64,000 nucleotides of DNA from Candidatus Jettenia caeni. Lineage in GTDB: Bacteria > Planctomycetota > Brocadiia > Brocadiales > Brocadiaceae. Position numbers and translations under genes: made by a program. Numbering within the stretch: the stretch's first letter is position 1; each line of letters begins with the position of its first letter. The notes beneath the pieces are model-generated. The model ran no database searches, was not told the origin of the DNA, and worked only from the letters and a program-made list of their open reading frames with translations. The stretch is from the NCBI GenBank assembly GCA_000296795.1, contig BAFH01000003.1, positions 1,302,401 to 1,366,400 of the forward strand. The letters are read 5' to 3'. This document shows positions 45,705 to 57,866 of the stretch, one piece after another.

Positions 45705-46166
45705 ATGTCGTTGTTTGAAACATATAGAAAAGGGCAAGGTTTGTATAGCAGAATTGCCGTTGGTATAGCTTTGGGTATGCTTAGTTTGTTTGCTTCTGTT
45801 TCCTTGTATAATTTGCTTATCAACTTGCCGAATATTGCAGAAAATGCTAAAATTCCACTCATTGATATTAATTTGACATGGGGTTTGATTTGTGCATTTG
45901 TGCTTTTTGTTTTTCTTGGTTTTTTTATTTGTGTTTTTATTGCTGGGCTTGAGACAGGAATTAAACCGTTAGATGCTGGCAGTAAGAAAACTGTAGAGTT
46001 TTTAATTGATACTCAAGGTGAACTCCAGAAGGTCTCGTGGCCTACAAGGTATGAATTGGTCGGTTCGACCGCTGTTGTTATTGTGTCAGTTGTTGTCATA
46101 GGAATATTTATATTAGGTGTTGATTGGTTTGTGTCGGTAGTTATGGAATATATAGGTGTGCTTTAA
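45705..46166 (+). CDS. secE: Preprotein translocase subunit SecE
   Basis: 153 residues from the ATG at 45705; a longer frame would run through the tRNA. The conserved SecE region is QGELQKVSWPTRYELVGST (about residue 105), followed by the essential C-terminal membrane helix. Two further N-terminal helices (about 20-42 and 65-88) precede it, as in three-helix E. coli SecE. It is part of the SecYEG channel. nusG follows. Confidence 0.93.
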   Translation: MSLFETYRKGQGLYSRIAVGIALGMLSLFASVSLYNLLINLPNIAENAKIPLIDINLTWGLICAFVLFVFLGFFICVFIAGLETGIKPLDAGSKKTVEFLIDTQGELQKVSWPTRYELVGSTAVVIVSVVVIGIFILGVDWFVSVVMEYIGVL

Positions 46167-46348
46167 GATGTATGAGATACCGACAATTAATCTACATAAT
46201 GATGCTAACGATTAAATTAAAGGAAACTCCTCAGAGCTATCAATTCTTTTAGTTCCTTCCGAGTGGTTGATTTAAATAGGCACAGAAAGATTCTGATGTA
46301 TTGCAATTTATAAAGGCTTTTAAAAATTTTTTTTATTGGTTTAGTTAG

Positions 46349-46897
46349 ATGCCCAAAGAATGGTTTGTGTTGCGCGTTCAGAGCAATAAAGAAGATAAGG
46401 TTAGAAGCAGCTTGGTTGAGCGGATTAAGATCCGGGGCCTAGAGAATTTAATTTCAAAAGTACTACTTCCTAGTGAAAAAGTTTCTGAGATTAAAGGTGG
46501 TAAGAAAAAGGTAACGGAAAGAAAAATATATCCGGGTTATTTAATGGCTGAGGTTGAAGTTGATGAGAAGGGACAGATACCGAAAGAGGTTTGGTTTTTA
46601 ATCAGAGAAACACCTGGCGCTGGCGATTTTATTGGCGGACAGAATAAGCCTGTGCCGATGACTGGTTATGAAGTGGAAAAATTATTGTCGGATGTAGAGC
46701 ATAAAGAGGAAAAACCACGTGCAAAAATAGAATTTCACGAAGGTGAAAAGGTCAGAGTCAAAGAAGGCCCGTTTGAAAACTATGATGGGATTGTTGAAGA
46801 AGTATTACCAGCGAGTGGTCGTGTTAAAGTAATGCTTACGGTATTTGGCAGGGCAACGCCTGTTGAGTTAGAATATTGGCAAGTAGAAGCAATTTGA
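46349..46897 (+). CDS. nusG: Transcription termination/antitermination factor NusG
   Basis: 182 residues. The N-terminal NGN domain reads WFVLRVQSNKEDKVRSSL with the family segment KIYPGYLMAEVEVDE. The C-terminal KOW domain contains GEKVRVKEGPFENYDGIVEEV (in part), which binds NusE or Rho. It controls RNA polymerase pausing and links it to the ribosome. It follows secE after 180 bases and precedes rplK by 15. Confidence 0.95.
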   Translation: MPKEWFVLRVQSNKEDKVRSSLVERIKIRGLENLISKVLLPSEKVSEIKGGKKKVTERKIYPGYLMAEVEVDEKGQIPKEVWFLIRETPGAGDFIGGQNKPVPMTGYEVEKLLSDVEHKEEKPRAKIEFHEGEKVRVKEGPFENYDGIVEEVLPASGRVKVMLTVFGRATPVELEYWQVEAI

Positions 46898-46912
46898 GAG
46901 TAGGAGCGTAAA

Positions 46913-47338
46913 ATGGCAAAAGAGGTCTTAACAAAGATTAAATTACAATGCCCAGGAGGGCAAGCAACACCCGCGCCGCCGGTAGGGCCTGCATTAGGTC
47001 AGCATGGGGTTAATATAGGGCAATTTGTTAAGCAATTTAATGATAAAACGAAAGATTTGCAAGGCATTGTGACACCTGTGGAGATTACTGTTTTTAAAGA
47101 TAAAACATTTACCTTTGTTATAAAATCACCTCCTGCATCTGTGCTTTTAAAACAGATAGCTGGGGTTGTGAAAGGATCATCAGAGCCAAATAAACAGAAG
47201 GTTGGGCAGGTGGCTCGGCAACAGCTAAAAGAGATTGCAAGTAAAAAGTTAGCAGATTTGAATGTCGATAATTTGGATGCTGCGGTTAAAATGATAGAAG
47301 GAACTGCCCGTAATATGGGAATTAAAGTGGTAGATTAA
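46913..47338 (+). CDS. rplK: Ribosomal protein L11
   Basis: 141 residues. N-terminal [28 protein letters not shown] (in part) and C-terminal [11 protein letters not shown] are typical L11 sequences. It binds 23S rRNA at the GTPase centre. Its start is preceded by GAGTAGGAG. It begins the rplKAJL-rpoBC series. Confidence 0.96.
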   Translation: MAKEVLTKIKLQCPGGQATPAPPVGPALGQHGVNIGQFVKQFNDKTKDLQGIVTPVEITVFKDKTFTFVIKSPPASVLLKQIAGVVKGSSEPNKQKVGQVARQQLKEIASKKLADLNVDNLDAAVKMIEGTARNMGIKVVD

Positions 47339-47391
47339 CTTCTGTAGATATGAAAAGTATATGTTCGTGGCGTTGAAAGGAAAGTAATCAG

Positions 47392-48072
47392 ATGGCAAAA
47401 AGAGGTAAAAGATATGTAGAATCAGCAAAGCTTGTAGATTCTGAAAAAAGGTATGGATTAAAAGAGGCTGTTGTGCTGCTTAAGTCCTTTAAGTCAGCAA
47501 AATTTGATGAGAGTGTCGAAGTATCGATGAAGCTAGGTATCGATCCAAAGCAGTCGGATCAGCTTATCAGAGGATCTATTTCATTGCCTAAAGGAATTGG
47601 TAAAAGCCTTAAGGTTGTTGTTTTTGCCAGCGGTGAAAAAGCTGAAATAGCGAAAAAAGCTGGCGCAGATGAGGTTGGTGCTGAAGAGCTTGTGAAAAAG
47701 GTAGAAGGCGGATGGACGGATTTTGATGTAGCAGTTGCCACATCAGACATGATGAGGCTTGTAGGTAAGTTGGGTAGAGTTCTCGGACCACAAGGTAAGA
47801 TGCCTTCACCAAAATCAGGTACCGTGACGGACGATGTTGAAACAGCCGTTAGAGAATTTAAAGCAGGGAAAATCGAATATAGAACAGATGCTGGCGGCAA
47901 TGTGCATGCTCTTGTTGGAAGGGTATCGTTTTCACCTGTAGACTTAGAAGAGAATATCAATACATTCGTTAAACATATTACTAATTCACGTCCGGCATCG
48001 GCAAAGGGTGTGTTTGTAGAAAATATATCGATATCTTCAACGATGAGTCCCGGAATAACGTTACAAGTTTAA
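47392..48072 (+). CDS. rplA: Ribosomal protein L1
   Basis: 226 residues. Signatures: the N-terminal KRGKRYVES and the L1 motif around MRLVGKLGRVLGPQGKMPSPKSGT (in part). It forms the L1 stalk and is a translational repressor of its own operon in many bacteria. GAAAGGAAAG precedes the ATG. Confidence 0.96.
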   Translation: MAKRGKRYVESAKLVDSEKRYGLKEAVVLLKSFKSAKFDESVEVSMKLGIDPKQSDQLIRGSISLPKGIGKSLKVVVFASGEKAEIAKKAGADEVGAEELVKKVEGGWTDFDVAVATSDMMRLVGKLGRVLGPQGKMPSPKSGTVTDDVETAVREFKAGKIEYRTDAGGNVHALVGRVSFSPVDLEENINTFVKHITNSRPASAKGVFVENISISSTMSPGITLQV

Positions 48073-48106
48073 GTTATACATGATTTGAAGGGAAGTATAT
48101 AAAGCA

Positions 48107-48634
48107 ATGGCAAATGAATTAAAACAACTTATTGTAAAAGAAATGATCTCTAGGTATCGTAATTCGAATAATTACTTGGTGGTTGGTTATCAAGGAATAA
48201 AAGCGCTAGAATTCGACCAGCTAAGAAAGGATTTACACAAGAAAAAGATATTCCTGGAAATAGTTAAAAATTCGCTTATGGCTATTGCATTTAAGGAGAT
48301 AGGGTTTTCAGAGATTAATAGTCTATTCATTGGGCCAACAGCTATCATATCTGGAAGTGATGACCCGGTTGTTATAGCAAAAGAAACAGTCGAGTGGACA
48401 AAGAAAATACCTGCTTTGAATTTACGAGGTGGATTTGTTGATAGAACGGTGCTTTCGGCAGATCATGTAAGTCAATTAGCGAAACTTCCGACAATATCGG
48501 TCCTTCATACGCAAATAATTACGAGTATTAATGCTCCAATTGCTGGAGTTGCAAGTGCTTTTGGTTCTGTTTCACGTAGTTTGGCTATTGTGTTGCAAGC
48601 GGTAAAAGACGAAAAAGAAAAAAATAGCAAATAA
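48107..48634 (+). CDS. rplJ: Ribosomal protein L10
   Basis: 175 residues. It anchors the L7/L12 stalk. Signatures: YLVVGYQGIKALEFDQLRK in the N-terminal domain, then LFIGPTAIISGSDDPV, and a helical C-terminus that binds L12 dimers (LAIVLQAVKDEKEK). Short spacing to rplA and rplL shows the usual operon. Confidence 0.94.
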   Translation: MANELKQLIVKEMISRYRNSNNYLVVGYQGIKALEFDQLRKDLHKKKIFLEIVKNSLMAIAFKEIGFSEINSLFIGPTAIISGSDDPVVIAKETVEWTKKIPALNLRGGFVDRTVLSADHVSQLAKLPTISVLHTQIITSINAPIAGVASAFGSVSRSLAIVLQAVKDEKEKNSK

Positions 48635-48670
48635 TTTTTAGAGATTTCCTGAAAAGGTAGGAGGATTAAA

Positions 48671-49090
48671 ATGGTTGAGGTTAGTGAAGAAAAAACAGTT
48701 GAGTCTTCTGGTAAAATTAACCAGGTGCTCGATTTGGTGGCAGGGATGACATTGCTTGAGGCTTCACAGCTTGTAAAGGCTTTTGAGCAGAAATTTGGTG
48801 TTTCTGCGGCTGCGGTTGCCGCAATGCCTGCGGGTATGCCAATGGCTGGAGAGAGTAAAGCGGCCGCTGCGGAAGAAAAGACAACTTTTGATATTATTTT
48901 GAAAGATGCCGGAGCAAATAAGATTCAGGTAATTAAAGCTGTTCGTGCAGAAACAAATCTAGGATTAAAAGAAGCTAAGGATCTTGTCGAAGGCGCTCCT
49001 AAGAAAGTTAAAGAGGGAGTTACGAAAGAAGAAGCTGATAAGATTAAAAAATCGCTTGAAGCTGCTGGCGCAGTGGTAGAAGTAAAATAA
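48671..49090 (+). CDS. rplL: Ribosomal protein L7/L12
   Basis: 139 residues, a little longer than E. coli L12 because of a longer N-terminus. The N-terminal dimerisation helices are followed by an Ala-rich hinge ([19 protein letters not shown]). The C-terminal globular domain reads [23 protein letters not shown] (in part) and contacts elongation factors. A GTAGGAGG sequence gives a strong start, fitting its high stoichiometry. Confidence 0.96.
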   Translation: MVEVSEEKTVESSGKINQVLDLVAGMTLLEASQLVKAFEQKFGVSAAAVAAMPAGMPMAGESKAAAAEEKTTFDIILKDAGANKIQVIKAVRAETNLGLKEAKDLVEGAPKKVKEGVTKEEADKIKKSLEAAGAVVEVK

Positions 49091-49123
49091 TAAATTTTTT
49101 AACGTAAGAACACTAGGAAACCT

Positions 49124-52100
49124 ATGGAAATTCGTAATTATGGTAAGGTTGAGGATGTTGTAGAGGTCCGAAATCTTGTACAAATCCAAACGAAAGCATA
49201 TCGTGATTTTTTACAAGCAGATATACCTGCTTCTAAAAGAAAAAATTACGGGATTGAAGCGATCTTGAGGGAAATATTCCCTATAAGTAATTATGATGGT
49301 ACGATGTCGCTAGATTATATTAAATATGAACTTGGTAAACCACGATATACTCAGGATGAATGCAGACAATTACGCTTGACTTATGGTCGCCCGTTCCGCG
49401 TTTGGTTAAGACTTAATAAAGCTGAACCAATAGAGGAAGAAGTCTATTTAGGCGAGATACCGGTGATGATTGGCGGTGGTGAGTTTATCATTAATGGCAC
49501 AGAAAGAGTGATTGTGACTCAGTTACATCGCTCACCCGGTATAGATTTTATTGAAGAATTTCATGCTGAAAAGAGATTGCATTCATGCCGGATAATTCCA
49601 GAGAGAGGAAGCTGGATTGAATTAGAAGTAGGGAAGAAGGATATTCTTACGGTGCGGATAGATCAGAGCGGAAAACTGCCGGCTACGTGTTTTCTTAGAG
49701 CACTTTCAGAAGAATATACAAATGATGAAGATATTATTCGGTTATTCTATGATACGGAAGTAATCAAAATCAGTGATTATGCTTCGATTACCAAATTAAG
49801 AGGCAGGTATACTGTTGACAAGATCATCAATCCTGAAACAGGAGAAATTGTACTGGAGGCAGGCCGTCAGATTTCAGATACAACGGTAAAAGCAATTGCT
49901 GATTTTGAGATTAAGAAGATAGAAGTAATTAAAAAAGCGGATGATCTTCTGGTGTTGAATTCATTAGATTCCGATTTTACGAAATCTCATGAAGATGCAT
50001 TGTTAAAAATTTATGCTAGATTTCGTCCTGGAAATCCCCAGCAAGTAGAAAAGGCCAAGCAGTTATTTTATGATAAATTTTTTGATGTAAAGAGATACAG
50101 ACTGGGGTCTGTCGGCAGATTTAGGTTAAATAGAAAATTAGGACACAATATTAATGAAGCCGAGATGACGTTGCAAAAGGAAGATTATGTTGAAGCCATA
50201 CGGTATATAATGAAATTACGTAAAGGTCAACCTGGTGTATCTGTAGATGACATTGATAATTTAGGCAACCGAAGACTTCGAACGATTGACGAGTTAGCTG
50301 GAGAAGAGCTCCGTAAAGGTTTTCTTAAATTGAGAAGGACAGTCCAGGAGAGGTTAAGTGTAAAGGATTCTGATCAGTTAACCCCACGCTCTTTGGTAAA
50401 CTCTAAAACTATTTTTTCTGCGATTGATTATTTCTTTAGCAGAAGTGAATTATCTCAAGTGCTGGATCAAACAAATCCTTTAGCACAATTAACCCACGAG
50501 AGAAGATTAAGTGCCTTAGGTCCTGGTGGATTAAATAGAAAAAGAGCGGGATTTGAAGTGAGGGACGTTCATGTATCTCATTATGGCAGGGTTTGTCCGA
50601 TAGAAACTCCTGAAGGTACAAATATTGGTTTAATTGCATCTTTAAGTATTTATGCAACAACTGACGAATATGGTTTTTTAATTACACCATATCGGATAAT
50701 TGATAAAGGAAAAATTACCGAAAAATTAACGTATCTTCGCGCGGATGAAGAAGAAAATAAATTGATAGCCCCGGCAGATGTGTTAATGAAAGATAAAGTG
50801 GAAAGTGTATTATGCAGATACAATGGTGATTTTCATCAGGTGAATTTTAAAGATGTTAATTATATGGATGTATCTCCAAAGCAATTGGTCGGAGTATCAG
50901 CCAGTTTAATACCATTTCTTGAACATAGCGATGCTAATAGGGCACTAATGGGCTCTAATATGCAGAGACAGGCAGTTCCTCTTTTGAGAACTGAACCGCC
51001 TATTGTATCCACAGGTATGGAAAAAGTTGTAGCTCAAAACTCAAGTATGACTATTCAGGCAGAAAATGCGGGAACCGTTACAAAAGTAACAGCGAGCGAA
51101 ATTATTATCGATGATAGAGATGTCTATAAGCTGAGGAAGTTTGTTGGCTTGAACGAAGGTACTTGCCTGAATCAAAAGCCGATAGTTGCTGAAGGTCAAA
51201 AGGTAAAAAAGGGGGAGGTTATTACGGATGGAGCTGCAACGTGCAATGGAGAGCTAAGCCTTGGGAGAAATGTGTTGGTTGCCTTTATGACTTGGGATGG
51301 ATATAATTTTGAGGACGCGATAGTCATTAGTGAAGCTTTACTGAAAGATGATCGTTTTACTTCCATTCATAGAGAAGAATTTGAAGTGGAAATAAGAGAG
51401 ACGAAGTTAGGAAGAGAAGAGTTTACTCGTGATATACCTAATGTTTCAGAAAAAGCATTAAGAAATCTCGATGAAAACGGTGTGATACGGGTAGGGACAA
51501 AGGTAAAACCAGGAGATATCCTGGTTGGTAAGGTTGCCCCTAAGAGCCGGAGTGAATTATCGCCTGAAGAAAAATTATTACATGCTATCTTTGGTCGTGC
51601 AGGAGAAGATGTAAAAAATGAATCACTCGAAGTACCATCTGGCATGGAAGGCATTGTTATAAACACTCAGATATTTTCTAGAAAATCTTATCTCTCTGAT
51701 GATAAGAGACAAAAAATTTTACAAGAAATAAATGATATAGAAGCAAAATACGATGAGAATATTGTGAAAGAATTCGGCAAGATGTTGAAGGCAATAGATG
51801 GTGAGGTTAACGAGCCGTTGGTAGATATACAGACTGGACAGATATATACAATTGAGCGTGGTCTTCCAGCGAAATCTGTTCTCTTGTTAGAGGAACGTTT
51901 TGATATCGAGAATATTGAGTTTAGCAATAAAAAGAAAAAAGAAAAAGCTATTGAAATTAGCAAAGAATTTCTTGAGAAAATAGAATATTTAAAAGATGAA
52001 AAAGATAGAAAGATTAATCATTTAAAACGCGGGGATGAACTACCTACGGGAGTTTTGGAATTGGCTAAGATCTCAATTGCTACAAAGAGAAAACTATCAG

Positions 52101-52807
52101 TAGGTGATAAAATGGCCGGCCGTCATGGTAATAAAGGCGTTATATCTAAAATTCTTCCTGAAGAGGATATGCCATTTTTACCTGATGGAACTCGGGTTGA
52201 AATGCTGTTGAATCCATTGGGTGTGCCATCAAGAATGAATGTAGGGCAAATTCTGGAAACTCATCTTGGATGGGCTGCAAACAAATTAGGATTCCGTTCG
52301 ATAACACCGATTTTCGAGGGTGCGTCTGAAGAAGAAATAAGAGCAACTCTTAAAGAAGCTGGCTTACCGGAAGATGGGAAAACTGTTCTCTATGATGGCA
52401 GGACGGGGGAAGCTTTCGAACAAAAGGTAACGGCAGGTTATATGTATATGTTAAAGCTTCATCACTTGGTAGACGAGAAAGTACATGCACGGGCAACAGG
52501 TCCGTATTCCTTAATTACCCAACAACCACTAGGCGGAAAGGCGCGGTTTGGTGGACAGAGATTTGGTGAAATGGAAGTTTGGGCCCTTGAAGCATATGGC
52601 GCAGCTCATAACTTGCAGGAATTGCTTACAGTAAAAAGTGATGACGTAGAGGGAAGGACAAAAATCTACGAATCGATGGTAAAAGGTGAAAATACATTAG
52701 AAGCTGGTACTCCTGCCTCCTTCGAGGTACTAGCGAATGAAATTGCCGGACTTGGGTTAAGTTTAAAATTAGAAAAGAAAAAAATGGAAGTTTTAAAAGA
52801 GTCGTAA
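49124..52807 (+). CDS. rpoB: RNA polymerase beta subunit
   Basis: 1227 residues, full length. The catalytic core is canonical: [24 protein letters not shown] (rifampicin region, in part), [24 protein letters not shown] (in part), [34 protein letters not shown] and [19 protein letters not shown]. The rifampicin-contact residues match sensitive bacteria (Gln, Asp, His, Arg, Ser at the usual sites). Its divergent, decayed relative lies at 22371. rpoC follows after 12 bases. Confidence 0.98.
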   Translation: MEIRNYGKVEDVVEVRNLVQIQTKAYRDFLQADIPASKRKNYGIEAILREIFPISNYDGTMSLDYIKYELGKPRYTQDECRQLRLTYGRPFRVWLRLNKAEPIEEEVYLGEIPVMIGGGEFIINGTERVIVTQLHRSPGIDFIEEFHAEKRLHSCRIIPERGSWIELEVGKKDILTVRIDQSGKLPATCFLRALSEEYTNDEDIIRLFYDTEVIKISDYASITKLRGRYTVDKIINPETGEIVLEAGRQISDTTVKAIADFEIKKIEVIKKADDLLVLNSLDSDFTKSHEDALLKIYARFRPGNPQQVEKAKQLFYDKFFDVKRYRLGSVGRFRLNRKLGHNINEAEMTLQKEDYVEAIRYIMKLRKGQPGVSVDDIDNLGNRRLRTIDELAGEELRKGFLKLRRTVQERLSVKDSDQLTPRSLVNSKTIFSAIDYFFSRSELSQVLDQTNPLAQLTHERRLSALGPGGLNRKRAGFEVRDVHVSHYGRVCPIETPEGTNIGLIASLSIYATTDEYGFLITPYRIIDKGKITEKLTYLRADEEENKLIAPADVLMKDKVESVLCRYNGDFHQVNFKDVNYMDVSPKQLVGVSASLIPFLEHSDANRALMGSNMQRQAVPLLRTEPPIVSTGMEKVVAQNSSMTIQAENAGTVTKVTASEIIIDDRDVYKLRKFVGLNEGTCLNQKPIVAEGQKVKKGEVITDGAATCNGELSLGRNVLVAFMTWDGYNFEDAIVISEALLKDDRFTSIHREEFEVEIRETKLGREEFTRDIPNVSEKALRNLDENGVIRVGTKVKPGDILVGKVAPKSRSELSPEEKLLHAIFGRAGEDVKNESLEVPSGMEGIVINTQIFSRKSYLSDDKRQKILQEINDIEAKYDENIVKEFGKMLKAIDGEVNEPLVDIQTGQIYTIERGLPAKSVLLLEERFDIENIEFSNKKKKEKAIEISKEFLEKIEYLKDEKDRKINHLKRGDELPTGVLELAKISIATKRKLSVGDKMAGRHGNKGVISKILPEEDMPFLPDGTRVEMLLNPLGVPSRMNVGQILETHLGWAANKLGFRSITPIFEGASEEEIRATLKEAGLPEDGKTVLYDGRTGEAFEQKVTAGYMYMLKLHHLVDEKVHARATGPYSLITQQPLGGKARFGGQRFGEMEVWALEAYGAAHNLQELLTVKSDDVEGRTKIYESMVKGENTLEAGTPASFEVLANEIAGLGLSLKLEKKKMEVLKES

Positions 52808-52819
52808 AGGGGTTTATAA

Positions 52820-55800
52820 ATGACAGATATAGTGTACGATAAAATTAATGAATATAGTTCCGTAAAAATATCACTTGCATCAGCAGATGATATACGAAGT
52901 TGGTCTTACGGTGAAGTAAAAAAGCCGGAAACAATTAATTATCGTACTTACAGAGCTGAAAAAGATGGATTGTTTTGCGAGCGTATATTTGGTCCTGAGC
53001 GTAATTGGGAATGCTTTTGCGGGAAATATAAAGGGATAAAACATAAAGGGATCATTTGTGACCGATGTGGTGTGAAGATCACTCATTCGCGGGTAAGAAG
53101 GAAGCGTATGGGACATATTAATTTGGCAGCACCAATTGTTCATATATGGTTCTTTAAAGCAATGCCATCGCGATTAGGGACCCTCTTGGGAATGAAGACT
53201 ACATCTTTAGAAAGAATTATTTATTTCCAAGATTATGTGGTAATTGACCCGGGAAGCACGCCACTTAAAGAATACCAGATGCTCAGTGAAGAAGAATATA
53301 AAGTAAATAAAGAGAAGTATGGGGAACAATCCTTTAAGGCAGGGATGGGGGCTGAGTCGATACGGACGCTATTGCAAAATCTTGATTTGGTAACATTATC
53401 AAGTCAATTACGCGAGGAACTTAACCAGACGAAATCCAAGCAGCGTGCCAAAGAAATAATTAAGAGATTGGAAATAGTAGAGGCGTTTAGAGATTCTGGA
53501 AATAGACCGGAATGGATGGTATTAAGCGTTATACCTGTTATTCCACCCGATCTAAGACCGCTCGTTTTATTGGAAAGTGGAAATTTTGCTACCTCCGATC
53601 TTAATGATCTTTACAGAAGGATTATTAATAGGAACAACCGTTTAAAAAAGTTAATTGATTTAAACGCACCTGAAGTAATCATAAGAAACGAAAAAAGGAT
53701 GCTGCAGCAAGCTGTTGATGCTTTATTTGATAATACCAGAGGCAAGCGCCCTGTGCTTGGTAGCAATAATAGGCCTTTAAAATCATTGACCGATATGATA
53801 AAGGGCAAACAAGGGCGCTTTAGAGAAAACTTACTTGGAAAAAGGGTTGACTATTCTGCACGTTCTGTGATTGTGGTAGGACCCGAACTAAAATTACATC
53901 AATGTGGTTTGCCAAAGAAGATAGCTTTGGAATTGTTTCAACCATTCATTATACGAAGATTAAAAGAACTAGGCCTTGCAGATACGATTAAAAGCGCTAA
54001 GAAGATGTTGGGCAGAAAGGATAAAGAAGTATGGGATATATTAGAAGAAGTAGTTAAAAGGCATCCTGTATTACTTAATAGAGCGCCAACACTGCATAGA
54101 ATGGGTATTCAGGCTTTTGAACCTATCTTGGTAGAAGGTAATGCTATTAAGTTGCATCCTTTAGTTTGTCGTGGGTTTAACGCTGATTTTGATGGTGATC
54201 AGATGGCAGTTCATATACCGCTTTCAATAGAAGCACAGTCTGAGGCAGTTACCTTAATGTTATCTACGAATAATATTTTCTCGCCAGCTTCCGGCGACCC
54301 TATTATAACCCCGAGCCAGGATATCGTTTTGGGCTGTTATTATCTTACCGTAAATTTACAGGATGAACAGGATGTAAAGTATCCAAAGTTTATTGGATTT
54401 GAAGAAGTTCTTTATGCTCTGGCTGTTAAGAAGGTACATTTGCATACAAAGATTGAGATAAGATTACATCATGAAAAAATCATTAAGGATAGATTGGGTA
54501 CTGAAGAGCCGAAAAATGGTTTGTGTAAAACTACGGTTGGGCGTGTTGTTTTCAATAAAATATTGCCACATGGGATGCCATTTTACAATTATACCTTAGA
54601 TCAGAAAGGTATTAGCAGAATAATACAGGATTGCTATAAAATTTTGGGTAGAGAAAAGACGATTGGTCTATTGGATGATATAAAAGAGATAGGTTTTAAG
54701 GAGTGTACAAAGGCAGGGTTGTCATTTGCAATAACTGATGTAAAAATGCCTGTTAAAAAGCAGGATATCTTAGATAAAACGCAAGAGGAAATAGAGAAAA
54801 TACAAAAACTATATAGGAAGGGTATAATTACAGAGGGTGAGAGGTATAACCAAATTATCGATACATGGACTTATGCCGGTGAAAGAGTTGCCGAGGAGAT
54901 GTTGAACGAACTTAAAAATGACACGAGAAACGGAAGTCCCTATTTGAACCCTGTGTATTTAATGTCTGCATCCGGAGCAAGAGGTAGTTCTCAGCAATTA
55001 AGACAGCTTGCCGGTATGCGTGGTTTGATGGCGAAACCTTCAGGTAGAATTATAGAAACACCTATAAAGGCCAATTTTAGAGAAGGATTAGGGGTATTGG
55101 AGTATTTCAGTTCTACCCATGGAGCTAGAAAAGGGTTGGCTGATACAGCGTTAAAAACAGCAGATTCTGGTTATTTAACTCGAAAGCTAGCTGATGTTGC
55201 TCAGAATGTAGTTATAACTGCTCAAGACTGTGGTACTACGAATGGTATTACCAAGAGTGTAGTCTACCGCGGTGAGAAAGTCGAGGTGCCTTTAAGTAAG
55301 GTAATTGTCGGCCGTGTAGCTAGGAATAATATTGTAGACTTGGTCAAAGATGAGGTAATTATCAGAGAAAACGAGTTAATTACTGAAGAAAAAGCCAAAA
55401 GAATAGAATCAATGGGGTATGAGAAAATCAAAGTTAGATCACCTCTAACTTGTGAAATGTCTTTAGGACTCTGTGCCAAATGTTATGGGATGGATTTATC
55501 AAGAGGGCAATTTGTAGAAGAGGGAATGGCCGTAGGAATTATTGCAGCTCAGTCAATTGGTGAACCTGGTACACAGCTTACTATGAAGACATTCCATATC
55601 GGAGGTACTGCTACACGTTCAGTAGAAGAATCTGAGGTGAGAGCGAAACGCGCTGGTGTTGTAAAATACAGTAATTTGAATGTAGTAAAAAATCCGCAAG
55701 GGAAGAATGTTGCTATCAATACAAATGGAGAAATATTGCTTATAGATTCAAAGGGAAGGCAGATTGATAAGCATACCGTTGTATTAGGAGCAGAAGTATT

Positions 55801-56929
55801 GGTAAAGGAAAATGAAAGCGTTGTTGCGCATCAGGTACTAACAAGATGGGATCCCCATATGATCCCGATATTAACAGAAATGTCTGGCAAAATACGTTTT
55901 GAAGATATCGTGATTGGTAAAACTATGAGACAAGAGTCTGATGTATCGACCGGCGTTAAGCGTAAAGTAATTATGGAACATAAGGGAGATTTACATCCCC
56001 AAATTATCATAGAAGATGAAACAGGCAAAATATTAGGTCTATACCCGATTCCAGAAAAAGCACATATTGAGGTTGAAGAAGGTGAATTTGTTACTGCTGG
56101 AACATTGCTTGCGAAAACGCCAAGAGAGATTTCCAGGACAGAAGATATTACGGGAGGTTTACCTCGGGTTGCTGAAATTTTTGAAGCAAGAAAACCGAAA
56201 GATCCGGCAGTGATGAGTGAAATTGATGGTGTTGTAGAGGTAGGTGAAAAACGCCGTGGAAAACGCACTATCATGGTTAGGAGTGAAGCTGCTATGGAAA
56301 TAGAGCACCTCGTACCGAGAGGAAAACATTTGAAGGTGCATAGAGGGGACCGTATTAAGGCTGGTAGTCCTTTGGTGGAAGGACCTCTTATCTTACAGGA
56401 CATCTTAAGAATAAGTGGCGAAGAAGAGCTGCAGACTTATATGCTAAAGGAAGTTCAAAACGTTTATCGCTCTCAAAATGTACCGATTGATGATAAGCAC
56501 ATTGAAATTATTATTGGTCAGATGTTGAGAAAAGTGAAAGTGGATGATGTAGGCGATACAATTTTCTTACCTGGGCAGATTGTTGATAGGTTTAAATTTA
56601 AAAATGAGAATAAGAAAATAATCGAAAAGGGTGGAAAGCCTGCAACTGCAAAATCTTTGTTGATGGGTATAACAAAGGCCTCTTTGCAATCGGATAGTTT
56701 TATATCTGCTGCCTCTTTCCAGGAAACAACAAAAGTTTTGACAAGAGCGGCACTAGAGGGTAAAACGGATGGGTTAGTTGGACTGAAAGAAAATGTTATT
56801 CTTGGGCATCTTGTGCCAGCTGGCACAGGATATAAGACCTATTTGTCGCTTTCTGCTATACCAACGGAAACTGTTATCTCAAAAGAACTTGAAAAATCTA
56901 AAGATAAAGAATTAGTAATGTTAAGTTAA
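52820..56929 (+). CDS. rpoC: RNA polymerase beta' subunit
   Basis: 1369 residues, the general length for a Gram-negative RpoC. The N-terminal zinc site is [20 protein letters not shown] (four cysteines). The active-site motif [14 protein letters not shown] (about residue 454) carries the three Asp that bind magnesium. The second zinc site has CGTTNGI and [10 protein letters not shown] near 890. It has the bridge and trigger-helix region [21 protein letters not shown] (in part). No inteins or splits are seen. Translation starts shortly after the rpoB stop. Confidence 0.98.
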   Translation: MTDIVYDKINEYSSVKISLASADDIRSWSYGEVKKPETINYRTYRAEKDGLFCERIFGPERNWECFCGKYKGIKHKGIICDRCGVKITHSRVRRKRMGHINLAAPIVHIWFFKAMPSRLGTLLGMKTTSLERIIYFQDYVVIDPGSTPLKEYQMLSEEEYKVNKEKYGEQSFKAGMGAESIRTLLQNLDLVTLSSQLREELNQTKSKQRAKEIIKRLEIVEAFRDSGNRPEWMVLSVIPVIPPDLRPLVLLESGNFATSDLNDLYRRIINRNNRLKKLIDLNAPEVIIRNEKRMLQQAVDALFDNTRGKRPVLGSNNRPLKSLTDMIKGKQGRFRENLLGKRVDYSARSVIVVGPELKLHQCGLPKKIALELFQPFIIRRLKELGLADTIKSAKKMLGRKDKEVWDILEEVVKRHPVLLNRAPTLHRMGIQAFEPILVEGNAIKLHPLVCRGFNADFDGDQMAVHIPLSIEAQSEAVTLMLSTNNIFSPASGDPIITPSQDIVLGCYYLTVNLQDEQDVKYPKFIGFEEVLYALAVKKVHLHTKIEIRLHHEKIIKDRLGTEEPKNGLCKTTVGRVVFNKILPHGMPFYNYTLDQKGISRIIQDCYKILGREKTIGLLDDIKEIGFKECTKAGLSFAITDVKMPVKKQDILDKTQEEIEKIQKLYRKGIITEGERYNQIIDTWTYAGERVAEEMLNELKNDTRNGSPYLNPVYLMSASGARGSSQQLRQLAGMRGLMAKPSGRIIETPIKANFREGLGVLEYFSSTHGARKGLADTALKTADSGYLTRKLADVAQNVVITAQDCGTTNGITKSVVYRGEKVEVPLSKVIVGRVARNNIVDLVKDEVIIRENELITEEKAKRIESMGYEKIKVRSPLTCEMSLGLCAKCYGMDLSRGQFVEEGMAVGIIAAQSIGEPGTQLTMKTFHIGGTATRSVEESEVRAKRAGVVKYSNLNVVKNPQGKNVAINTNGEILLIDSKGRQIDKHTVVLGAEVLVKENESVVAHQVLTRWDPHMIPILTEMSGKIRFEDIVIGKTMRQESDVSTGVKRKVIMEHKGDLHPQIIIEDETGKILGLYPIPEKAHIEVEEGEFVTAGTLLAKTPREISRTEDITGGLPRVAEIFEARKPKDPAVMSEIDGVVEVGEKRRGKRTIMVRSEAAMEIEHLVPRGKHLKVHRGDRIKAGSPLVEGPLILQDILRISGEEELQTYMLKEVQNVYRSQNVPIDDKHIEIIIGQMLRKVKVDDVGDTIFLPGQIVDRFKFKNENKKIIEKGGKPATAKSLLMGITKASLQSDSFISAASFQETTKVLTRAALEGKTDGLVGLKENVILGHLVPAGTGYKTYLSLSAIPTETVISKELEKSKDKELVMLS

Positions 56930-56947
56930 TAAGGAGTGGAAAAATAT

Positions 56948-57319
56948 ATGCCGACAATAAATCAGTTAATTCGAAAAGGCAGAAAGATGGTTAAAAACAA
57001 AAGCAAGAGTCCTGATCTTGATAAGTGTGCTCAAAAAAAAGGAGTTTGTCTTCAGGTTATGACAAGAACACCAAAAAAGCCTAACTCTGCCTTAAGGAAA
57101 GTAGCTAGAGTAAGGTTATCTAATGGAAGAGAAGTGACTGCTTATATTCCAGGAGAAGGTCATAATTTACAGGAACATTCTATTGTTTTGGTGAGAGGGG
57201 GTCGTGTGAGAGACCTTCCTGGTATTAAATATCATATTGTTCGCGGGACGTTAGATTGTGCAGGTGTTGATGGTAGAAGGCGTTCTCGCTCTAAATATGG
57301 GACAAAGGTTCCCAAATAG
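56948..57319 (+). CDS. rpsL: Ribosomal protein S12, with Arg88
   Basis: 123 residues from the ATG at 56948, supported by AAGGAGTGG. S12 sits at the decoding centre. Signatures: [17 protein letters not shown] with Lys43 unchanged, and [24 protein letters not shown] (in part). The residue normally Lys at position 88 (GRVKDLPG) is Arg here (codon AGA, 57209-57211). Lys-to-Arg at this site is a known cause of streptomycin resistance in other bacteria, so natural tolerance is possible. It starts the str operon (rpsL-rpsG-fusA-tuf). Confidence 0.96.
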   Translation: MPTINQLIRKGRKMVKNKSKSPDLDKCAQKKGVCLQVMTRTPKKPNSALRKVARVRLSNGREVTAYIPGEGHNLQEHSIVLVRGGRVRDLPGIKYHIVRGTLDCAGVDGRRRSRSKYGTKVPK

Positions 57320-57344
57320 GTTTCGTTGAAGGAGAATGTAGTTT

Positions 57345-57827
57345 ATGGCGCTTGCATATAGGAGCACGGCAATATTTTTACAACCAGATATAAAATATAA
57401 AAGTAAGTTAGTCTCAAAAATTATAAATTGCCTTATGAGAAAAGGCAAAAAAAGTGTAGCAGAGAAGGTGTTTTATGATGCAATGGAAGCTATAGGAAAA
57501 AAGATGCCAGATATTGAATCTTTGGAAGTGTTTGAGATTGCGGTGAATAATGTAAAACCTTTGGTAGAAATTAAATCGAAACGTGTAGGCGGTGCAACAT
57601 ATCAGGTGCCGGTGGAGGTGCCAAAACAAAGACAGCAATCGTTAGCATTTCGTTGGATAATAGATGCTGCGAAAGGTAAAAAAGGACGTCCCATGTATCA
57701 ACGGTTAGCTGATGAGTTGATAGATGCATATAAAAAGCAGGGCGCAGCTATAACGCAAAGAGAAAATACCCATAAGATGGCTGAGGCTAACAAGGCATTT
57801 GCACATTTTGCATGGTCGAAATTTTAA
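57345..57827 (+). CDS. rpsG: Ribosomal protein S7
   Basis: 160 residues. Family sequence includes FLQPDIKYKSKLVSKIINCLMRKGKKSVAEKV (in part), VKPLVEIKSKRVGGATYQVPVEV (in part) and NKAFAHFAWSKF at the end. It nucleates assembly of the 30S head and, in E. coli, represses translation of the str operon. GAAGGAG lies before the ATG. Confidence 0.96.
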   Translation: MALAYRSTAIFLQPDIKYKSKLVSKIINCLMRKGKKSVAEKVFYDAMEAIGKKMPDIESLEVFEIAVNNVKPLVEIKSKRVGGATYQVPVEVPKQRQQSLAFRWIIDAAKGKKGRPMYQRLADELIDAYKKQGAAITQRENTHKMAEANKAFAHFAWSKF

Positions 57828-57866
57828 TATTGATAGAGAAGTTTAATAATATAGGAAGTTTATAAT

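Noticed and set aside
55831-56403. A 190-codon frame opposite rpoC
   Set aside because: Shadow of the rpoC reading frame.
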